A stretch of 64,000 nucleotides of DNA from Saccharopolyspora oryzae (GCF_027853915.1 NZ_JAQGLA010000034.1:1-64000); one strand, 5' to 3'; shown: positions 24,924 through 33,755, counted from the first letter of the stretch. The notes: generated from the letters alone by a model not told the origin. A program made the numbers and translations.

Positions 24924-27263
24924 TTAGGACACCTTCAGCTGCGAAACGGGCGGATCCACCAACTCGATACCGGGCGTTCGCACGAAGCACCGCACCCAGA
25001 AGGGCTTGCGCCGCGGAAGCTCGACCGTCACCTCGGCGGTGCCGTCGATCCGGTGCACCTCGCGGTGCACGACGTCCCCGTCGTCGGGTCCGAGCGGCAT
25101 GACCCGACCGGAGGCGATGACGACGACGATCGAGCACTCCGGCACCGGGTGGTCGCTGCGGAACACGATCCGCGCGGTGCTCGCCCCGAACAGCCGGTTG
25201 CGGCGTTCGACCTGGTAGCTGACCTGCGCAGCGGGTCCGGAGACGGTCAGCTCGCTGGGCTTGGAGCGCCCTTCGCCGGCATCGGTGGCGGCGATCGAGG
25301 TGACCTGCACGCTCGCCTCGCCCGGTCCGATGTCGATCCGGCAACCGCCTTCGGCCTGGTACTGCTGCCGCGTCAACCGCCGCGACCCGCCTGTCGCGGC
25401 GCCGGTCCAGCACACCTCGGCCATCCGCACGTCGTCGGGCCACACCCAGGACAGCACGAACTCGTTCCCGAAGTGCCGCCCTTCCAACGAGGTCACGGGC
25501 GGCAACGTCGGAGCCACCCGCGCGGCGTGGCGCACCGCGACGGCCTCGGCGCCGACCTCGGTTCCGTCCGCACGCCGGTAGCGAGCCGTCAACAGGTAGG
25601 TGCAGTCCACCTCGACGTCCACAGTGGAGTCCCGGAACGACGTCCCGCCGCTGGTGGGCACGGCAACCTCACCGGACTCGTCCCGCCGCACCACGTCCAC
25701 GCCAACGGCGTCCCGGTGCAGCTTCCACTGCCCCTCCACGGCTCCACCGCGAACCGCCAGCCGCACCCCGTGCACCGGCGGCAGCACGTCGACGGTCGCC
25801 CCCACCGGCCGCGACCACGCCCCGTCGGGCTCCGCCGCGAACACCGCGTACCCCGCGGTCACCCCGGCCGGCGCCGCAGTGTCCACCACGGCGGTCTCCG
25901 CCCCCTCGGCGACCACGTCGCCGTCGGCGGCATCACCGGGCTCCCGCCCGGCTCGCCGCACGACCCGGTACCGGGTGCTCCCGTCGTGGTCGGGCTGCGC
26001 CCGCCACGACAACCGCACCCCGAGGCCTTCCGGCTGCGCCGTCAGGTCCGCCACCGGGCTCACCGGGATCCGCAGCACCTCCGACGCTATCGCGGCGTCG
26101 TCGGCCGCCAACCGCGCTGCTTCCGCCAGCTGCCGCCGCGCTTCGCCTTCGGCTCCGCGCTCCAGCGCGCGATGCGCGGCTTCGCGCAGCGAGCGCACTT
26201 GCGCCGCGTGCCGGTCGACGGCCGCTTTCGCGGTCGCCGCCTCCTCGGCGTCGGTGATGCCCGCCAGGGCCTGCTGGGCGGATACCAGTTGTCCGGCGGC
26301 GAGCAGTTCGGTGACCTTGGCCAGGCCGCTGATCTCGACCTTCGTCGCACCCGTTTCGCTGAGCACGCTCACCACGACCTGCTGGGCCTCGCCCTCCTCC
26401 AGCCCGGACTGGCGCAGCACCCGCAGCAACGCCCCGGCCGGAGCACCGTTCTCGCGGAGCCTGCGGACGTCGTCGAGCAGGTGGTACAGCGCCAGCAGCC
26501 GGAGGTCGGTGCGCCCGACCGCGGTGTTCACCAGACCGAGCGCTTCGCGCGCTGCGCGGTTTCCAGAGCGCCGGTTCTCCCGATCAACGGCCGCCTCAAC
26601 GGATTTCGCGCTCAACCCGTCCGGATGCTCTGGCGTGCAGCGGAATTCGTTGAGCAGCGCGTAGCTCTTGAGCTTGCCGTGCAGCAGCTCCGGGATGCCG
26701 GTGACCTCGGCATCGGCCAGCAGTTCCTTCAACCGCCGGAACAGGGTGTCCGGCAGACCGGAGGTCTTCGGCAGGTCCAGCGGGGCCTGCGTCCGCACGC
26801 CTGCCTTGGCCAGCGCCTCACCGACTTCAGCGGGTGCGAGCTGACCGAACGCCTCGCGCATCGCCTCCAGCTGACCAGGCGTGATCAGCCCGACTTCGCC
26901 GAAGTTGGTCCGGAGCATCTGGACGAGCTCGTCGATCTGCGCCCGCCCGGCGGCCGCCCGGTCGTCGTCCCGCGCGCGCCACCACGACATCCGCTCCATC
27001 GCCGCGCCGTGCTCGCGGCGCAGCTCCTCGTCCTCGCGCAGGAACGCCTTGTAGACGCTGGTGGTGAAGCTGGACTTGGCGGTGGACTGGGCGCTCTTGT
27101 TCCAGTGCGAGCGGACCTGCGACAACCGCTGCACCAGGTCCGCGTCTGAGAAGTCGGCCCCGATCGCGTACCGGGTGAGCAGATCGTCCGGTAATCGGCC
27201 GCTGCGCCCCCGCAACGGCCGCACCACTTCCCGCTCGTACGCCTTCGGATCAAAAACCAGCAT
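24924..27263 (-). CDS. Fibronectin type III-like multidomain protein of the Hsp70/GTPase block
   Basis: 779 aa. Residues ~1-100 are charged helices (SQVRSHWNKSAQSTAKSSF..LREDEELRRE) that could form a co-chaperone-like module. Residues ~100-390 are Ala-rich helical repeats. Residues ~390-779 contain about three beta-rich Fn3-like units (VADLTAQPEGLGVRLSWRAQPD...RYRVVRR; FVLSWVWPDDVRMAEVCWTG). No signal peptide or membrane span is visible, so it is probably cytoplasmic. GGAGA lies ~10 nt before the ATG. Similar Fn3 proteins accompany Hsp70/GTPase genes in other actinobacteria, in my recollection. A scaffold or sensor role is inference. Confidence 0.65.
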   Translation of the reverse strand: MLVFDPKAYEREVVRPLRGRSGRLPDDLLTRYAIGADFSDADLVQRLSQVRSHWNKSAQSTAKSSFTTSVYKAFLREDEELRREHGAAMERMSWWRARDDDRAAAGRAQIDELVQMLRTNFGEVGLITPGQLEAMREAFGQLAPAEVGEALAKAGVRTQAPLDLPKTSGLPDTLFRRLKELLADAEVTGIPELLHGKLKSYALLNEFRCTPEHPDGLSAKSVEAAVDRENRRSGNRAAREALGLVNTAVGRTDLRLLALYHLLDDVRRLRENGAPAGALLRVLRQSGLEEGEAQQVVVSVLSETGATKVEISGLAKVTELLAAGQLVSAQQALAGITDAEEAATAKAAVDRHAAQVRSLREAAHRALERGAEGEARRQLAEAARLAADDAAIASEVLRIPVSPVADLTAQPEGLGVRLSWRAQPDHDGSTRYRVVRRAGREPGDAADGDVVAEGAETAVVDTAAPAGVTAGYAVFAAEPDGAWSRPVGATVDVLPPVHGVRLAVRGGAVEGQWKLHRDAVGVDVVRRDESGEVAVPTSGGTSFRDSTVDVEVDCTYLLTARYRRADGTEVGAEAVAVRHAARVAPTLPPVTSLEGRHFGNEFVLSWVWPDDVRMAEVCWTGAATGGSRRLTRQQYQAEGGCRIDIGPGEASVQVTSIAATDAGEGRSKPSELTVSGPAAQVSYQVERRNRLFGASTARIVFRSDHPVPECSIVVVIASGRVMPLGPDDGDVVHREVHRIDGTAEVTVELPRRKPFWVRCFVRTPGIELVDPPVSQLKVS

Positions 27264-27423
27264 CGCAGCCCGTCTCCGAGAAGGGTTCTGATCTTGTATT
27301 GCGCAAGTTGAGTCAGTTCCAAGGTTCTTCGTCTTTGAAACGCCGAAGGCGTTTAGCCCACCCTCGCCGCCTGCACCGCCGCGGGTTCTCAGGGGCCGTC
27401 TGGCGAGGACAGCCCGTTCGCCG

Positions 27424-27438
27424 TGTATTGGACATACA
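27424..27438. promoter_or_regulatory. Imperfect palindrome in the Hsp70-Fn3 gap
   Basis: TGTATTGGACATACA has 5-bp arms (TGTAT/ATACA) and is the most AT-rich spot of the 258-bp gap between the Hsp70 stop and the Fn3 start. It could be an operator or part of a promoter reading into the Fn3-GTPase genes. No regulator can be named. Confidence 0.25.
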
Positions 27439-27521
27439 TAAGAACGGGATCCCGCAGCCAGGCGGCCTCTGAGGTTCCGCCACCGGCACCGCTATGCAAA
27501 ACGAGCCTGGAACACCGTATT

Positions 27522-29168
27522 TCAGCCGGAAACCGTGATGCCGGCGATCTTCTTCGCTGCTTCCTGGACCTCTTCATCGCTTCGGACGCTCACCCGAACC
27601 TTGATGTCCAGCGACTTCCCCGTCGACGGTTCGGTGGCGGTGAGTTCGAGCAAGCCCTCGTCGTCGACGGTCATGCGGATGTTCACCGGGGAGCCGATCG
27701 GCATCGGCGGCAGCCCGTCGATGAGCCCCTTGCCCTCGCTGATCTCCTTGTTCTCCGCCAGATCCGGACCGGCGACCACCCCGGACTGCTCGTAGAGCTC
27801 GATGCTCACCCCGGTCTGGCCCTCCTGGACGGTGGCCGTCTCCAGCGTGCGCTCCTCGGTGGGCAGCGAATCGTTCGCGTGCACCATGTGCTTGACGATG
27901 TGCTGCAGGGGCTTGCTGCGCCAGTCCGGGTCGGAGGAGTCGACGACCTTCACGCCGAAGGCCTTGGGCAGCACGTTGCGGGTCTGCTTGGCGGCCAGGT
28001 TCTCCAGCGCCCGCACCGAAATCCCGGTCTGCTGAGCCACGTTCCGCACGGCTTCGGACACACCGGCGGCCCCGTCCTCGGACGCCTCCCGGTGCACCAC
28101 CCGGCCGAGCGCGTAGAGCGCGGCGCCCTTGGCCACCGCCAGGTCCGGATCGTGCAGCTTCGGGTCCCAGCCGAACTCGGCGCGCAGCCGCTCGGTGACC
28201 GCGGGCATCTTCGTGGCACCGCCGACCAGCAGCACCTCGTCGATCTTCGTGCCGGGCTCCTTGGACTCCAGCGTGGCCAGCGTGCGCTTGACGATGTCGA
28301 CCGTCTTGTCCAGCAGGTCCTGGGTCTCGGTCTCGAACTGCGCGCGGCTCACCTCCACCCGCGCGCTGACCCCGGCACCGCGCAGCGCGACCGCGCGGGA
28401 TTCCGCCTTGGACAGCTGCTTCTTGGTGTCCTCGGCGGTGGTGGCCAGCGACTGCAGGAACTCCTCGTCGTCCTCCACCTCGACGTCGTCGGGAGCCTGC
28501 TCCTGGAACTTCGCCAGCAGGTGGTTGCGCAGCCGCAGGTCCCAGTCCGCGCCGCCGAGGTGGTCGTCGCCGTCGGTGCACACCACCACGATCTCGTCCG
28601 TGGACACCCGGATCACCGTGGTGTCGAAGGTGCCGCCACCCAGGTCGTAGACCAGGATCGTCTTGTCGTCGGCCCCGGTGGTGGCCTCGTAGTGCAGCGC
28701 GGCGGCGACCGGCTCGGGCACGATGCCGATCACGTCGAGCCCGGCGATGGTGCCGGCCTGCTTGGTGGCGCTGCGCTCCTGCATGCCGAAGTACGCGGGC
28801 ACGGTGATCACCGCCCGGGCCACCTCACCACCGGTGTGCGCGGCGGCGTCCTGCGCGAGCTGCTTGAGGATCAGCGCGGAGATGGACTCCGGGGTGTAGG
28901 TGCTGCCGTCGAACTCGAACTCGGCCTCGCTGCCCATCTGCCGCTTGATCAGCGACACCACCCGGTCCGGGTCGATGATCGCGGAGTTCTTCGCCACCGA
29001 GCCGACGACCACGTTCGACTCGTTCTCGAAGAACACCACCGACGGCGTCGTCTCGCTGCTGTCGGTGTTGCGGCACACCGCGGGGCGACCGGTCTCGTCG
29101 ACGTAGGCGATGGCCGAATAGGTGGTGCCCAGGTCGATGCCGAACACCTGCAGATCGCCGTCAGACAT
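27522..29168 (-). CDS. Lidless Hsp70-family chaperone/ATPase, paralogue 2
   Basis: 548 aa. Motifs are DLGTTYS (residues 12-18), LVYDLGGGTFDTT, VLLVGGATKMPAV and DLAVAKGAALYALG. As in the Hsp70 at 15.5 kb, an extra segment precedes the short beta domain, the helical lid is absent, and the C-terminus reads IAGITVSG. The residues between the nucleotide-binding and substrate domains (KAFGVKVVDSSDP) also match the paralogue (RAFGVKAVDPRDP). The ATG overlaps the GrpE-like stop by 8 nt, so the two are coupled, as expected for an Hsp70 and its exchange factor. It is distinct from the housekeeping dnaK. Confidence 0.93.
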   Translation of the reverse strand: MSDGDLQVFGIDLGTTYSAIAYVDETGRPAVCRNTDSSETTPSVVFFENESNVVVGSVAKNSAIIDPDRVVSLIKRQMGSEAEFEFDGSTYTPESISALILKQLAQDAAAHTGGEVARAVITVPAYFGMQERSATKQAGTIAGLDVIGIVPEPVAAALHYEATTGADDKTILVYDLGGGTFDTTVIRVSTDEIVVVCTDGDDHLGGADWDLRLRNHLLAKFQEQAPDDVEVEDDEEFLQSLATTAEDTKKQLSKAESRAVALRGAGVSARVEVSRAQFETETQDLLDKTVDIVKRTLATLESKEPGTKIDEVLLVGGATKMPAVTERLRAEFGWDPKLHDPDLAVAKGAALYALGRVVHREASEDGAAGVSEAVRNVAQQTGISVRALENLAAKQTRNVLPKAFGVKVVDSSDPDWRSKPLQHIVKHMVHANDSLPTEERTLETATVQEGQTGVSIELYEQSGVVAGPDLAENKEISEGKGLIDGLPPMPIGSPVNIRMTVDDEGLLELTATEPSTGKSLDIKVRVSVRSDEEVQEAAKKIAGITVSG

Positions 29169-29811
29169 CAGCGCTCATCCCCTCTGCTCGCGGGTCGTTC
29201 TCGGTGGTCGCGCTCCAGCGGTACACGTGCACGCGCGCGGGGACGGTCACGCGGTCGGTCGTGGTGTCGAGGTAGCCGTCGGAGACCACGAGGGCGATCC
29301 GCTCGTGCTGCTCGGGTTCCTCGGCGGGCAGGGTTTTCACGGCCCGGTGCTCGCGGGCGGAGAACTCCGCGCCCACCTCGGGCCGGATCGGCGCGCTGCC
29401 GCAGCGCTCCAGCGCCTGCTCGGCGCTCAGCGCGAAGGATTCGAGCAGGTCGGCGACCTGCTGCCGGGTGAGCTCGGGCGGCAGGGTGCGGGCCTGGTGC
29501 AGCAGGTCCTTGCGGAGGTTCTGCAGATCGGTGGTGATCGGGCGCAGCAGCAGGTTCTGCTCCCCGGCGCGCAACCGCTCCACCTCGGCGTGCAGCTTGT
29601 CGATGACCCGTTCCCGCGCAGCAGCCCGGTCGTGGTGCTGGCGCAGTTGGTCGGTCAGCTCGGAAACCGCCCCGGCGATCTCGGCGACCGGGTCCGGCGT
29701 TTCTCCCGCGGTGTCAACCGGTTCGGGAGTTTCCGGTAACTCGGCGGCGTCGTCCGGCGCGGCGGCCGCGGCCTCCTCGCGCTGGTCGTCCTGCCCTGGC
29801 TGGTCGTGCAT
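29161..29811 (-). CDS. Divergent GrpE-like nucleotide exchange factor
   Basis: 216 aa. An acidic, Pro-rich N-terminal ~45 residues leads to a long amphipathic coiled coil (VSELTDQLRQHHDRAAARERVIDKLHAEVERLRAGE) and then a C-terminal beta part (AEFSAREHRAVKTLPAEEPEQHERIALVVSDGYL). This is the GrpE layout, where a helical stalk and beta wing open the Hsp70 nucleotide cleft. Sequence identity to canonical GrpE looks low, so the call rests on architecture and on its overlap with the Hsp70 gene. The ATG at 29811 has only a weak ribosome site. Confidence 0.72.
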   Translation of the reverse strand: MHDQPGQDDQREEAAAAAPDDAAELPETPEPVDTAGETPDPVAEIAGAVSELTDQLRQHHDRAAARERVIDKLHAEVERLRAGEQNLLLRPITTDLQNLRKDLLHQARTLPPELTRQQVADLLESFALSAEQALERCGSAPIRPEVGAEFSAREHRAVKTLPAEEPEQHERIALVVSDGYLDTTTDRVTVPARVHVYRWSATTENDPRAEGMSADV

Positions 29812-29940
29812 CGCTTCGCCCGCCTCGCTGCTCGCCGTCGTCGCACGGGTGACCGGATGATGATCACCAAGCCTAGCCCGGCCCCACCCCGACCTGAGCT
29901 GGATTCACCGATTTCGACGATGCGACGGCGAGAACGGTTC

Positions 29941-29984
29941 CCGTGAGCACTTTCCGGTGCTATGGCCCCGCAAAGTGCTCACGG
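29941..29984. repeat. Dispersed palindrome family A, copy 3 (degenerate)
   Basis: Outer arms CCGTGAGCACTTT and complement are intact (29941-29953 with 29972-29984). The inner G run is changed to CCGG. It lies 56 bp beyond the stop of the snapalysin-like gene. Confidence 0.85.
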
Positions 29985-30039
29985 CGGATGACCTGCTGGG
30001 CTGCGGTGGTCGGGGCGATGACCACCGCAGCCCGCGTGC

Positions 30040-30588
30040 TCACCGCAGGGCGAGCACGTCTTCGGTGAACAGGCGCGGAGCCATCCGCACGCCATCGGCG
30101 AAGTTGCGCTCGACCTCGGCGATCTCGTCGGGGTTCGGCTTCGAGTTGGTGCACGTCGGGCCGGCGCTGGCGCCCGACATCAGGTCCTCGCACACACCGG
30201 TGCGGTTGTCCGGCAGCCCGAGGATGTGCCCGAGCTCGTGTGCGGCGATGCGGATCGTGTCGTGGCCCTCGTTGACCGCCTGGCGCCCCATCCACACCGT
30301 GCCCTCGCCGAGCCCGCGCATCTCGGTGCGCGGCCAACCGTCGTCGGCGAGCACCACGACGTCGGCGGCGCCGCCGTTGGCCGGCTCGAACTTGACGTTC
30401 TGCACGTTGTCGTTCCACACCTTCGCACCGGCGTCCACCGCGTCGCGGAACTCCGCGGACTGGCCCGCGTCGTAGGTGACCACCCGCACGTTCTCCGGGG
30501 CGGCCGAGGCCACCACCGGAACTCCCAAAGCCAGCAGGAAAGCGATGAACAAGCCGACAACGGGCCGCAGCGTCCTGGGCAGGATCAT
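30040..30588 (-). CDS. Snapalysin-type secreted zinc metalloprotease (M7 family)
   Basis: 182 aa. An N-terminal signal peptide (RTLRPVVGLFIAFLLALGVPVVASAA) is followed by a small mature domain with the zinc motif HELGHILGLPD, in which two His and the final Asp bind zinc, as in snapalysin. Cys in GVCEDLM and GPTCTNS probably form a disulfide. Length suits the family, which lacks a long propeptide. The ATG at 30588 has GGGAGG 9 nt upstream; TTG and GTG codons just before it are less well spaced. It is a free-standing gene ending near a family A palindrome. Confidence 0.9.
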   Translation of the reverse strand: MILPRTLRPVVGLFIAFLLALGVPVVASAAPENVRVVTYDAGQSAEFRDAVDAGAKVWNDNVQNVKFEPANGGAADVVVLADDGWPRTEMRGLGEGTVWMGRQAVNEGHDTIRIAAHELGHILGLPDNRTGVCEDLMSGASAGPTCTNSKPNPDEIAEVERNFADGVRMAPRLFTEDVLALR

Positions 30589-30883
30589 CTGCACCAACCT
30601 CCCTTAGCCGTCCGGATCTCGGTCTTTGACGAACGTATTGCGACCGATCACCAACGACGTCTAGGTGGCGTAGAGATGCCACTGCGCGAATTTGCCGGAT
30701 AACGGGCGGAAAAAGCTGGGGACAGCAATTCCGGCACGGAATCCGACACACCGCCCGCGTGTCGTACCGCACAGTTCCCGCAGGTATGAGCGGCTTTTCT
30801 CAGCTGTCCGAGAAAACATGCGGCCGCACCGGCCCGGCTGCGCCACACTCTGATCGACCGCAGCTTTCCCAGGAGGCAGTGAG

Positions 30884-31618
30884 ATGGTCGAGGAGCTGGA
30901 ACCCGTGCCGACCGACTGGCAGCAGGCGCTGGCGATCGTCGCGCACCCGGACGATCTGGAGTACGGCTGCTCGGGCGCGGTCGCCGCCTGGACCGCATCC
31001 GGCCACGACGTCGCCTACCTGCTGGTGACCCGCGGCGAGGCGGGCATCGACGGCCTAGCCCCGTCGGAGGCCGCGCCGCTGCGCGAGCTCGAGCAGCACG
31101 CGAGCGCCGCCAAGGTCGGCGTGCACTCGGTGGAGTTCCTGGACCACCAGGACGGCGTGATCGAGTACGGCCTCCGGCTGCGCCGGGACCTCTGCCGAGC
31201 CATCCGCGAGCACCGACCAGGTCTGGTGATCACCCTCAACCACCACGACTCCTGGGGCCCGGGGAGCTGGAACAGCGCCGACCACCGCGCGGTGGGCCGG
31301 GCCGCCCTGGACGCGGTCGCCGACGCCGGGAACCGGTGGATCTTCCCCGAGCTCCTCGAACAGGGCTACGAGCCGTGGCAGGGCGTGCGCTGGATCGGCA
31401 TCGCCGCATCCCCGAACCCGACCCACGCGGTGGGCATCGCCGACTACCTGGAACAGGGGGTGGCCTCGCTGGCGGCGCACCAGACCTACCTGGAGGCCCT
31501 GAGCGACGAACCGGCCGAGGAGCACGCCCGCCGCATCGTGCTGGAGTCCGCCCAGCACCACGCCGCCCGCTTCGGCGGCCAACCGTGCGTGACCTTCGAA
31601 CTGATTGGAGCCGAATGA
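30884..31618 (+). CDS. PIG-L family deacetylase (MshB/Mca-like)
   Basis: 244 aa. The zinc motif AHPDDLEYG near the N-terminus and the later NHHDSWGPGSWNSADHRAVGRAAL are the PIG-L signature (HPDD and HxxH-type ligands). In actinobacteria, members cleave N-acetyl groups from GlcNAc-linked thiols (MshB) or mycothiol conjugates (Mca). This protein is shorter than either and is best called a paralogue. AGGAGGCAGTGAG precedes the ATG. Its stop overlaps the start of the next gene, a mycothiol-type enzyme, supporting a thiol-conjugate role (inference). Confidence 0.9.
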   Translation: MVEELEPVPTDWQQALAIVAHPDDLEYGCSGAVAAWTASGHDVAYLLVTRGEAGIDGLAPSEAAPLRELEQHASAAKVGVHSVEFLDHQDGVIEYGLRLRRDLCRAIREHRPGLVITLNHHDSWGPGSWNSADHRAVGRAALDAVADAGNRWIFPELLEQGYEPWQGVRWIGIAASPNPTHAVGIADYLEQGVASLAAHQTYLEALSDEPAEEHARRIVLESAQHHAARFGGQPCVTFELIGAE

Positions 31619-32235
31619 TCGTCGATGCGCTGGAGCAGGCCTGGCAGGCGTGGGCCGCACTCGGCCGCGAGCTGGACGAGGCGCAGTGGCGCCGCCCGAC
31701 CCGGCTGCCCGACTGGTCGGTCCAGGACGTCTTCGCCCACCACAGCGACTTCCCCGCGGGCACCGCGGCCGGGATCGAAGCGTCCGAACCCGCTGCCCCG
31801 GTGACGCACGCCGACGCCGCCGAACTGCTCGCCTTCATGCAGCAGCCGGGCGGCATCGCGGACCAGACCTGCGAGGAGGTCCGCACCGAAGCGATCCGAC
31901 GGGCCGAGAGCCCGACCGCCGAGCTGGTCGAGCAGTTCACCGACGTCGCGCCGGCGGTCATCGCCGCGCTGCGCACCACCGACCTGAACCGCAAGGTCGA
32001 CTACGGCGGGCTGGCCGTGGTGCCCGCGGGTGAAGCGCTCCGGATCTTCACGATGGAGGCCGTGGTGCACTACTTCGACATGGCCACCGCGCTGGACCTC
32101 CCGACACCGGGTCCCATGGCCGGTGCCCCGGTGCGCGAGACGGTGCGCCTGCTGGCCGAGACCGCCGACCCGGTCGCGCTCGTCGACGCCGCCACCGGAC
32201 GCGGAACCCCGGCGGTGTTCCCGGTGCTGCACTGA
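31615..32235 (+). CDS. Mycothiol-dependent maleylpyruvate isomerase-family (DinB-like) protein
   Basis: 206 aa. The N-terminal four-helix metal-binding domain has the family pattern WRRPTRLPDWSVQDVFAHHSDFP, with His ligands, and a later VVHYFDMATAL contributes another His. The family includes mycothiol S-transferases and maleylpyruvate isomerase. The start at 31615 overlaps the PIG-L stop (ATGA), so the two are coupled. The pair could detoxify an electrophile through mycothiol: transferase first, then amidase. The substrate is unknown. Confidence 0.85.
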   Translation: MIVDALEQAWQAWAALGRELDEAQWRRPTRLPDWSVQDVFAHHSDFPAGTAAGIEASEPAAPVTHADAAELLAFMQQPGGIADQTCEEVRTEAIRRAESPTAELVEQFTDVAPAVIAALRTTDLNRKVDYGGLAVVPAGEALRIFTMEAVVHYFDMATALDLPTPGPMAGAPVRETVRLLAETADPVALVDAATGRGTPAVFPVLH

Positions 32236-32387
32236 TCAGGGATGACAGCTGCCGTCGCCCACTGCGTCCGAACGGTGGCATGTCAGCGCGTGGTCGAGCC
32301 GCTACGGTGATCATCCCGGCCGGTGTCGAGGGAGCCCCCGCGAACGCTCCCGAGGGTGCTTGGCGCCCGCCGACGGTTGGGATCGAA

Positions 32388-33713
32388 TTGACAGGCTTGG
32401 CTGCTCAGAACACGCAGATTTCCCGGCGCGCGGTGATGGCCGGTGCGCTGATCGCCGCCGGTGCCGCCGCGTGCACCGGCGGATCCGCCACTGGCTCGAC
32501 GGGTGAGCGCTTGTTGTTGCGCGGTACCACCTTGCCCGACGGCCGCCGCGCCGATGTGCTGCTGGACCAGGGCAAGATAGCCGCGATAGGCGGGGACGGC
32601 GGAGGAGCGGACGAGCTCGACCTCACCGGTTACCTGCTGCTGCCGTCCGGGGCGGAAACGCACGCGCACCTGGACAAAGCGTTCCTGGGGCGGCGGGTGC
32701 CGAACCCGACCGGCGACCTGGCGGGGGCGATCGAGGTCATGTCGGCGCTCGCGCCCACGATGACCGACGAAGACGTGCGGGAACGGGCGAGCCGGGGCAT
32801 CGAACTGGCCGTGCGGCACGGCTACACCGCGATCCGCACGCACGTGGACGTCAACGCGAAGAACGGCACGCGGCCGCTGAAGGTGCTGCTCGACCTGCGG
32901 CAGCAGTACGCCGACATCGTCGACCTCCAAGTGGTGGCGTTCGTCGGCCCGGTCTCCGGCGCGGCCGGCGCCCAGGCCCGCGAGTTGTTGGACGAAGGCC
33001 TGCGGCTGGGTGCCGACGTCGTGGGCGGCCTGCCCTACGCCGACCCCGACCCGGCCCAGGCGGTGCGCGAATACCTCGCCGCCGCGAAGGAACACGGGCG
33101 GCTAGTCGACCTGCACACCGACGAGACCACCGATGCGAACGTGCTCTCGCTGCGGGAGCTGATCGCGGAGACCGCCCGCGCGGGCATGGGCGGGAAGGTC
33201 GCCGCATCGCACTGCGTGAGCCTCGGCCAGCAGGACCCGGAGACCGCGGACCTGGTCGCGAAGGAGGCGGCGGCCGCGGGTGTCGCGGTGATCACGCTGC
33301 CGCAGACCAACCTGTACCTGCAGGGGCGCGAGGCCGGTATCCGGGTGCCGCGCGGGCTGACGGCCATCGACGCGCTGCGCCGAGCGGGCGCCGTGCTGGC
33401 CGGTGGTGGCGACAACTGGCGGGACCCGTTCAACGCTGTCGGCCGGGCGGATCCGTTCGAGATCGCCTCGCTGCTGGTCGCGGCGGGCCACCTCGACACC
33501 GCAGCGGCCTACGCGGCGGTGTCCGACCAGGCCAGGACCGTGCTGAACCTGCCGCCGGTGGGCCTGCGCCCGGGCGACCCGGCAGAGCTCCTCGCGATCC
33601 GCGCAGCGGATCTGGACGAGGCCGTGGCGGGCGCGACCGAGGACCGCGCGGTCTTCCACCGCGGCCGACTCGTCGCCCGGACCCAGGTGACCACGGCGTT
33701 GCACCGTGCGTGA
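32388..33713 (+). CDS. Tat-exported amidohydrolase (cytosine deaminase-like)
   Basis: 441 aa. A twin-arginine signal (SRRAVMAGALIAAGAAAC) ends at a Cys that could be lipidated, so it is probably an exported lipoprotein. The enzyme part has the amidohydrolase pattern: LLPSGAETHAHLDKAF (metal HxH), TAIRTHVDVN, VDLHTDE, ASHC and GGGDNWRDPF (metal Asp), close to cytosine deaminase and relatives. TTG at 32388 puts the signal at the N-terminus; longer frames back to 32280 would bury it. TACGGT at 32303-32308 may be the -10 box. The substrate is unknown. An extracytoplasmic amidohydrolase is unusual. Confidence 0.78.
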   Translation: MTGLAAQNTQISRRAVMAGALIAAGAAACTGGSATGSTGERLLLRGTTLPDGRRADVLLDQGKIAAIGGDGGGADELDLTGYLLLPSGAETHAHLDKAFLGRRVPNPTGDLAGAIEVMSALAPTMTDEDVRERASRGIELAVRHGYTAIRTHVDVNAKNGTRPLKVLLDLRQQYADIVDLQVVAFVGPVSGAAGAQARELLDEGLRLGADVVGGLPYADPDPAQAVREYLAAAKEHGRLVDLHTDETTDANVLSLRELIAETARAGMGGKVAASHCVSLGQQDPETADLVAKEAAAAGVAVITLPQTNLYLQGREAGIRVPRGLTAIDALRRAGAVLAGGGDNWRDPFNAVGRADPFEIASLLVAAGHLDTAAAYAAVSDQARTVLNLPPVGLRPGDPAELLAIRAADLDEAVAGATEDRAVFHRGRLVARTQVTTALHRA

Positions 33714-33755
33714 GCGGCACCGATGAGTTCCCGGCTCGCCGGCCGCTTGAGGACA

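Noticed and set aside
24885..27149. Plus-strand frames opposite the Fn3 gene, and those at 27423-29471 opposite Hsp70
   Set aside because: Antisense composition, no motifs; the minus-strand genes are clear.
26885..27322. Minus-strand frame beginning with a YKIRTLLGDG-like peptide, resembling a kinase glycine loop
   Set aside because: Only the first ~15 residues look suggestive; the rest is Arg/Ser-rich and overlaps the Fn3 gene in another frame. No kinase catalytic motifs follow.
27281..27340. Possible HspR-binding HAIR element before the Fn3 gene
   Set aside because: Only one ACTCAA half-site can be seen; spacing and the second half do not fit CTTGAGT-N7-ACTCAAG.
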